Assembly (NCBI RefSeq): GCF_954871325.1
Contig: NC_088776.1
Location: forward strand, 45,216,569 to 45,280,568
Direction: 5' to 3'
Origin: Gordionus sp. m RMFG-2023
Lineage: Eukaryota; Nematomorpha; Gordioida; Chordodea; Parachordodidae
DNA length: 64,000 bases
Shown in pieces: positions 57,881 to 64,000 of the stretch (position 1 is its first letter; each line of letters starts with the position of its first letter). A program made the position numbers and the translations under genes. A model generated the notes under the pieces. It searched no databases. It saw only the letters and a list, made by a program, of their open reading frames with translations, and had not been told where the DNA came from.

Positions 57881-59329
57881 TCTAAATTGAACCTATTTAG
57901 CATCGCTATCACTACCTTCTTCTCAATAGTCTTGACTACTCTACGAATGTTTGATTGGCATGAAAATTTTGTTTGTAAGTAGTCATTTTTTTAAAAAGAG
58001 AAAAAATTAAAAAAAATAGATCAAATTTTTTCTCTACACGTCTTAATTTAATCATTATAACAGCGGATAAAAAAAATTATTTCATAATATTTTAAAAATA
58101 AAAAAATTTTATTTTCCTAAAAATATTGGATTCATTTCATATCGATCCAATTCATATAGATAATGAGGTCTTCCGTTTTTGGTGGAGCATTCCTTGATAT
58201 CTATTTTTTTAGGTTATATTTGGGATATTTGGTATCAAATCACTCACCTTTCGGCCGCCTCATTTATTTACGATTAAAATTTATATAAAGATCATTAATT
58301 CGCTACTAGATTAGGAGCGAAATTTCACTCGCGAGATAGGGCCAAAGGTGAAAAAGCGCTATTTTTACATTTCGCATATTTTAAATAATTAGTTTTTTTT
58401 TAACAAGAAAGAACTAAATCAATTTGATTTTGAATATATATGACTAAGTAAAAATTGTTAACCAGGTAGAAGAACAATAGTGATTTTTTTATTATATATT
58501 ATGATAAATTTTTTTATAATGACTAAATTCCAATCTTTGCAAATTATTTAATCTTTTATTAACCCTGACTTAATTTTTCCTTTAATAATTTGCGCGGTTA
58601 ACAAATATATTCAAATAATTAATATGTCTAAGAAAATTTTTTGAGATGGCGCTCTATAAATCGATGATTGTATCTTTAAATCAGAGACCAGCACGATGCC
58701 GAAATTTTAAACCCGGATTTGAATTTTTTAAATTCTTTTTCAAACCACGCACAGGATTTTTTGCTCCGCCCAGAAAAATCGGCCAAGACTAACCATTAAA
58801 TGGTTTAATTTTATTCCTGGTTATTTTTTAGCCTGGCTCTGAATTTTTGAATAATTTTGGCTTTATGCAAATTTTTTCAAAGAAAAATTGAAGTATGAGG
58901 ATTAAATAAATAGCCAACGCGCCATTATCTTTTTCCAAACGATTAGTGATATAATTTATATTTATCCTTTTTAAAGCCATTTCCAAACAAGACGTTTTTT
59001 TTAAAAAAAAGGATTAAAAATAAACAGCGCTTATATGATATTCTTTGAAACTCGGTTGATTAAACCTATATTAAAAAATTTCCCCCTTTTTGAAATGGTT
59101 TTTAATAACAATTTTTGGGATTATGGACCGAGTTCGGGGCTGGGCTTGGCATTGGGGGAAAATACCCTTGACTTTATTAAAATATAACGCTATCTTTAAT
59201 TTTTAAATATTGTTGGCGTAAATTTTTGTAAATATTTGTTTTACCGCGCAAATTATTGAAGGAAACATTAGATAATACGTTAATAAACTATATAAAATAA
59301 TTATCAATATTTACCTAGTCATATATACC
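57881..59329. other. AT-rich spacer
   Basis: No gene or repeat that I can name. A few GC-richer phrases (58310-58370, 58690-58800) may be decayed transposon ends. Confidence 0.3.
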
Positions 59330-59442
59330 AAATTCTTGGAGCTATCAACGAAATCTCGAGGCTTAGGCAATGTTTTTCTGTGTAAAATATTAAGTTAGCC
59401 CTTTTTTAAAATCGGCTTAAACCGAGCCGTTTTACAACACTA
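59330..59442. mobile_element. Right-end fragment of the TAGTGTTGTTAA MITE family
   Basis: Ends ...GAGCCGTTTTACAACACTA at 59442 and includes AAATCTCGAGGCTTAGGCAA and TAAAATCGGCTTAAACCGAG, matching 61410-61633. The left end is missing. Confidence 0.6.
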
Positions 59443-61401
59443 ATTTTGATATAAACTATTTATGTATAGGAAATTATAATGGTGTCACCAGTTGATTTGC
59501 ATTGATATACATAAATGAATCAATCATTATTCTAGATAATACTAATATTTATGCTAAACAATTGGTGATTCATATTTTAACATTTATAAAAATTTGTTAT
59601 TTATATTTTTAAACATTGATTTTGGACCTGGTCGAGCTAAAATAAAAATATGGGACACTCAGACTAAACTAGGGATCTAATCGTAGCAAATATTTGGTTT
59701 GAACCTTTTCACATACACACTCATATGAATTATGTAAAGAGAAACTTTTTTTTAAAATTTTATAACTCTTTCCCAAAAATGATATTGAGTCGTTATAATA
59801 TTTTCAAGATTTTCTTCTGAGAAATTTTATACATAAAAGATGGAATAAATTCTGTAGCTGAGGACACTTAGATAGCTGACACCTTCAAACAGCAAATTAA
59901 TCGAAACAGATTATTAATAATAGAGTAGAGTTAGGATATTAAAAGAATCAAACCGGACTAAATTTTTAATGGTTCAGCTTAGTTTGGTTTTAATTGTTAA
60001 TACCGGTTTAACAGTTCGGTTTAGGTTCGGTTTTAACCCCTGCTTTAAAACTCAATAAATTAGGTTGGGATTGAGTCGGAGAAATTGAATTTGCAACTAA
60101 AAAAATTTTAAACTGATGAATCTTTTGTTTAAAAAATTGCGATAGACGAGCGTTAAATAAAAGTAAAGTAGGGTGACGCTGACATTTCATTATTTATTCT
60201 TCCTAAAAATTTATTAAATTAAGACCCTATCAGGTCGTTTCGGAAAATTTAATAATATCAGCCCATAACCAATATTTCAAAGAAGGCTTAAACCGGTCCG
60301 ATCCTAGAAAATACGGTTTCATAAAGGAAAAAGAAACGATAAATACATATATGAAAGTTAGTTTTACAGAACAAATTGCTGATTGGACGCTATTTATTCT
60401 AAATGAGAGAGAAGATAAGATATAGAAATAAATATGATCATTAACAAGCAAACATACAAATACAAGGACAAGATATATAAGTCAAACACGTCCAATCGCT
60501 ATTCTTTATTAAAACTGCTTAATATATTTTCTTAAAAAATAAAAAAAATTGTAATTTTTATTATGAATTTTGGACTTATAAATATAATTTCAAAAAATTA
60601 AGCATTTTAGTTCACCGGAAAAAGTTTGATAATTAATATGGGTTAATAATAAAATAAATTTTTTGAAAAATACCTAGATAGCTTTGAACGTTATTGATTT
60701 TTATGTGTTTTATTAAAATATTAGATAGCGATAATTTTATTCTTATATTCAAAAAAATTTGATGTTTACAAGTAGCATTTGTGGCTTATAGAGTTCTGGA
60801 TTCTAATCCAGTAAGGGTCATGTTTTTTTCTAAAGCTAACTAAGTATTTCTATCCTTAGGGGGATGATATATAGTAGATCAAACTGATCACGTGGAATAT
60901 AAATTAAAAAATAATTGGGTTTTATTCCATTTTAATAAATTTTGGTCTTTGTTTAGCAAGTGGACTTACTTTACATATCATTACCCTAGACTTACACACT
61001 CTTCTAAAAAAAAATCAATAAAAAAAACCTAACATATTTTTTTTTACAATCTTTAAATGCTTGTGAGGATAACATCATTTATATTTTAATAAACTCAAAT
61101 TATATTTTTTTAAAGATAAACGTTTGTCCTAGAACAAATTTTTCTATCCAATTTACTCTAGCGAAAAAAATATTTTTGCTCAATTTAAATTGGAAAATGT
61201 TGGGTTTGAGACATGCAGATTTTGAAATATCATATATATTTGTATTGTAATTAATAACAAACCCATAGTTAATCGGGATGTTTCAGAATTTGAAATTCTC
61301 TTCAAACAAATGTTTTATCTCAGAGTTTTTGAGAATGCTACAATTTTTTGATCAAATCAAAATTCCAAATGTAAAAAAATATATATATAAATAAATAATC
61401 A
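59443..61401. other. AT-rich spacer with a GGTTCGGTTTT-rich patch
   Basis: Between 59940 and 60310 short repeats of the type GGTTTAGGTTCGGTTTTAAC and AAACCGGTCCGATCCTAG suggest an eroded inverted-repeat element, but no ends can be set. A tRNA-like stem near 60775-60830 was examined and rejected. No gene. Confidence 0.35.
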
Positions 61402-61409
61402 TGTGATAT

Positions 61410-61633
61410 TAGTGTTGTTAAACGGCTCGATTTGAGCCGATTTTAAAAAACGGCTAACTCAACATTATAGCCAGGAAAATATTGCTAAGCGTCGAGATTT
61501 CGCCAATAGATGTTCAATCCTATATGCCATCTATGAGCTGAGCAAATCTAGGCTTGCATAATATTTTTCTGGATAAAATATTGAGTTAGCCGTTTTTAAA
61601 ATTTGGCTCAAATTGAGCCGTTTAACAACACTA
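61410..61633. mobile_element. MITE with G-type ends (224 bp)
   Basis: Long inverted ends: TAGTGTTGTTAAACGGCTCG ... and ... CGAGCCGTTTAACAACACTA-like at the right (TTGAGCCGTTTAACAACACT), extending about 55 bp including CGGCTAACTCAA. The flanks TGTGATAT (61402-61409) and GGTGATAT (61634-61641) match at 7 of 8. It is non-coding. The first 12 bases equal those of element G. Confidence 0.88.
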
Positions 61634-61641
61634 GGTGATAT

Positions 61642-62878
61642 GAAAATATGAAATCACAAATTTTTTAAAAAATGATTTAGATTTTTTTTAAAAAAATCTT
61701 CAAATTAAATGATCTTCAAAGATTTTTGGGCAAAAGAAAATCATTTTTTTCAAACAGTTTGAGATAAATTTCGAGCTGTTTTTTTTTCTCGGCTGATTTA
61801 GTGGCATTCTACAATTTGGGAAATCTTATATTACAATAAAATCTTATTTTAATAAAAACAACTTATTTCTTCATATTTTTATACTTCGTTAGATCAATCT
61901 TCTCCCTGCGCTCATCAAAAGTTTCACATTTTTCTTTTAGGAACCGAATTGCACAATGACACCAAGCTACTTAGAACTATAAAGGTATTACTTTAAAAAA
62001 TTTTTTTTTTTATTAAAACTATGTCTTAACTTCGTTTCTTTAAATTGATATTTAATGCATTTCCTTATTTATATTAGCACCAAAAATCAAACTATCGATT
62101 CGTCGTATATTTGATTTGAAAAATCAAATTCTTTCAAAATATAATCAAAAATGAAATTAATATTTAAAATTAAAATTATTAATAGAAATGGAAATAGAGT
62201 AAGAAAAATAAATGAAAAGTTCTACAAAGAACATGTTGAATATTTACGAATATTGAAAATTCCATTTTTCGACGAATAATTTTTTTTTCACCATTCGGAA
62301 TAATTGTATAACGAAAAATAATTTAGCTATATAATAGAAGGTATAATATAAAAGTATGAATACGATGAATCAATAAAGTGTGGTCACAATTGAGAGTGGG
62401 AAAACAGCCGACCTGAAAGGGCCAATCAAGATATATAAAAAGGCCGTTATTCACCTACTGAGAATGAGATGATAGCCGTTTAATCTATAAGTGGTCCTTT
62501 TGAGATTTTTTTATAAAACTGTATTTCTTATTTTGGCCTTGTATTCGTTATTTATTAGCCATTATTTATGAATATTGGGAAATATTAGTAGCAAAATGTC
62601 ACTGATAGACCTATTTTCCTAGATTAAACATAGATATGGCCACTGACATGAAATATTAAAGCGCTAGATTGACAATCGTAATGTTTAATATACAATTTAA
62701 AACAGGACTAATGGAAGTTCACCATTTTGATTACGCTTGATGATGTAAACTAAGTATAGGATTTAGAAATTAACCTTTTTTTAAAAATGTATGCATATTA
62801 TTTGTAGAGCAATAAAAAAATGAAGGATGGTTTTCTGTTTACCGTCAATATTTTCCAATAGATTTTTTTTTAAATTCT
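61642..62878. other. AT-rich spacer
   Basis: No gene or named repeat seen. Confidence 0.3.
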
Positions 62879-64000
62879 GCAGCGCTTACTTTTTTCAGTA
62901 GCGATAGCTTTAAAGCGCTACTTTTAAAAAAAATAGCTATAGCGGTAGCTTGCTACTAATTTAGAAAGTAGCGCTACTTTGCTACTATCAATTTTATATA
63001 ATTAATATACATAAAAGTTGTTAAAATATATTTATAATTAATTCTAAAATCATAATCTTTTTATTTTATTTGGTTTTGAAATTGAATTTATATTTTAGAA
63101 TCTGCATTATAAATCAAGTTTTCAAAATAATTTAAAATGTTGGATATTGAAGATAATTTTGGTATAGATTATATCGACAAAATTTCCCTGAAAAATGATG
63201 ATAATATGGAATTTCGTTTTCCTGAATTCGCAAAATATTTTAATCTACATAAAAGAATTAACTCAGGGTATTTCATTTTAAGATGTGCCTGAAGGTCTTA
63301 TCAAACAAGGCTAGTAACTTCAACGAGGGAATTTAAAAATAATATACCAACCAAACAAATTTAATATATATGTGTGTAGCACAATCCTTAATCTTTAAAA
63401 TAAAATTTGAATAAAAGCTGTATCTATAATAGTTTTTGAGCCAGGATGAATTTATGTGATTGAGTTTCTGGCCCGTCCAAATATGGTAGGTTTCAATTGG
63501 CCATAAATATTATTCAAGAATTATATTATAAATAAAAATTATAATAAATAATTAATATTAACATTTTATTTTATCATCAGACTCATCTATTTAATGATAA
63601 TATTTTATAAATTATTATCAGGGTTTTAAACATACTTAAAATTAATCACTCATCTATTTATATATTTATAAATGTTATCAAAATGTGCTTAAAAAAACTT
63701 ATTTCAATCCCTCAATAGATAAAATGGTTAGTTGGCAAACATAGCTATCCACTTATCCCTTACATAATTTTTATTTTCACTTTCATTATTATAATTATAT
63801 AATTTTAGACTGACCCTAACCAGATCAAAAACGCCACTTACTATGGATAATTATTTTGAAATAAATAGTAATACCATTGAAAATCCTTCAGACTTTTTTT
63901 TAAATCTAAAAATACTCAAATAAATATTTTTGATTTTTCTTATATAAAAAAAATATTTATAAAATTTAATACTACATTGCTTGCTAGTGTTGAACGATTA
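62879..64000 (+). mobile_element. hAT element H, internally deleted, runs off the right edge
   Basis: The left end (about 62879-62990) is full of GTAGCGCTAC-like blocks as in element D. On plus, ATG 63137 opens MLDIEDNFGIDYIDKISLKN, then FRFPEFAKYFNLHKRINSGY, FILRCA before a stop at 63292, matching the N-terminal BED layout of D1 and the relic in G. At the edge KKIFIKFNTTLLASVERL (63935-64000) is the start of the hAT dimerisation motif (D2 has LPSSASVERLFSK). Only about 650 bp separate the two ends of the gene, so the catalytic core is missing. The right terminus lies outside the window. Confidence 0.7.

Noticed and set aside
60765-60835. tRNA-like anticodon arm (CTGGATTCTAATCCAG)
   Set aside because: The loop is six bases, and no acceptor, D or T arm can be paired around it. 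No A-box or B-box match.

Overview
The window is very AT-rich eukaryotic DNA, apparently from an animal. The one host gene I can read with confidence has introns with GT..AG ends. Everything else recognisable is transposon debris of animal type: many hAT lineages, PIF/Harbinger with a MADF-BESS partner, piggyBac, RTE-like LINEs, a Ty3/gypsy relic and a GC-rich reverse transcriptase-RNase H element. A small, AT-rich, transposon-laden animal such as a cnidarian or myxozoan would fit, but the sequence does not decide the taxon.

Layout. 1-650: relic of a ZMYM1/p52rIPK-type hAT transposase running off the left edge. 4498-5042: a 545-bp hAT MITE (family E) with long G tracts and a perfect 8-bp target duplication. 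5974-17382: a complete seven-exon UDP-glucose 4-epimerase gene (GALE, 371 codons). Its other introns are 40-240 bp, but intron 4 is 9.8 kb because it holds element G (7051-14807), a hAT element with a perfect 8-bp target duplication. Most of G is two long inverted arms of about 4.0 and 2.9 kb, packed with a 32/64-bp minisatellite and a 119-bp satellite. About 17790-28246: a five-layer nest, in which MITE C1 is split by hAT D1, D1 is split by Harbinger A, Harbinger B sits in the TTA at A's right end, and LINE L1 lies inside B. 28377-29999: hAT fragments and a second C MITE. 32558-34546: a broken piggyBac. 35015-38420: a second hAT D copy abutting a second LINE copy (L2, minus strand). 39944-42787: a broken Ty3/gypsy relic. 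43690-44080: an old array of the same 119-bp satellite as in G. 44999-47264: hAT F1 split by a second 545-bp E MITE. 47961-48394: a MITE with ends of about 115 bp. 51831-55080: the GC-rich gag-like/RT/RNase H element. 55317 to about 56570: hAT F2. 61410-61633: a short MITE with the same ends as G. 62879-64000: hAT H, running off the right edge.

The working gene is GALE, which interconverts UDP-glucose and UDP-galactose. The transposon genes form pairs only within their elements: A and B each have transposase exons, and A also has an opposing MADF-BESS DNA-binding protein, the usual Harbinger two-gene plan. The main points of interest are G, its relation to 0.2-kb MITEs with identical ends and to the free-standing satellite, the dated nest with one Harbinger placed in another's target duplication, and the RT-RNase H element with no visible integrase or recombinase.
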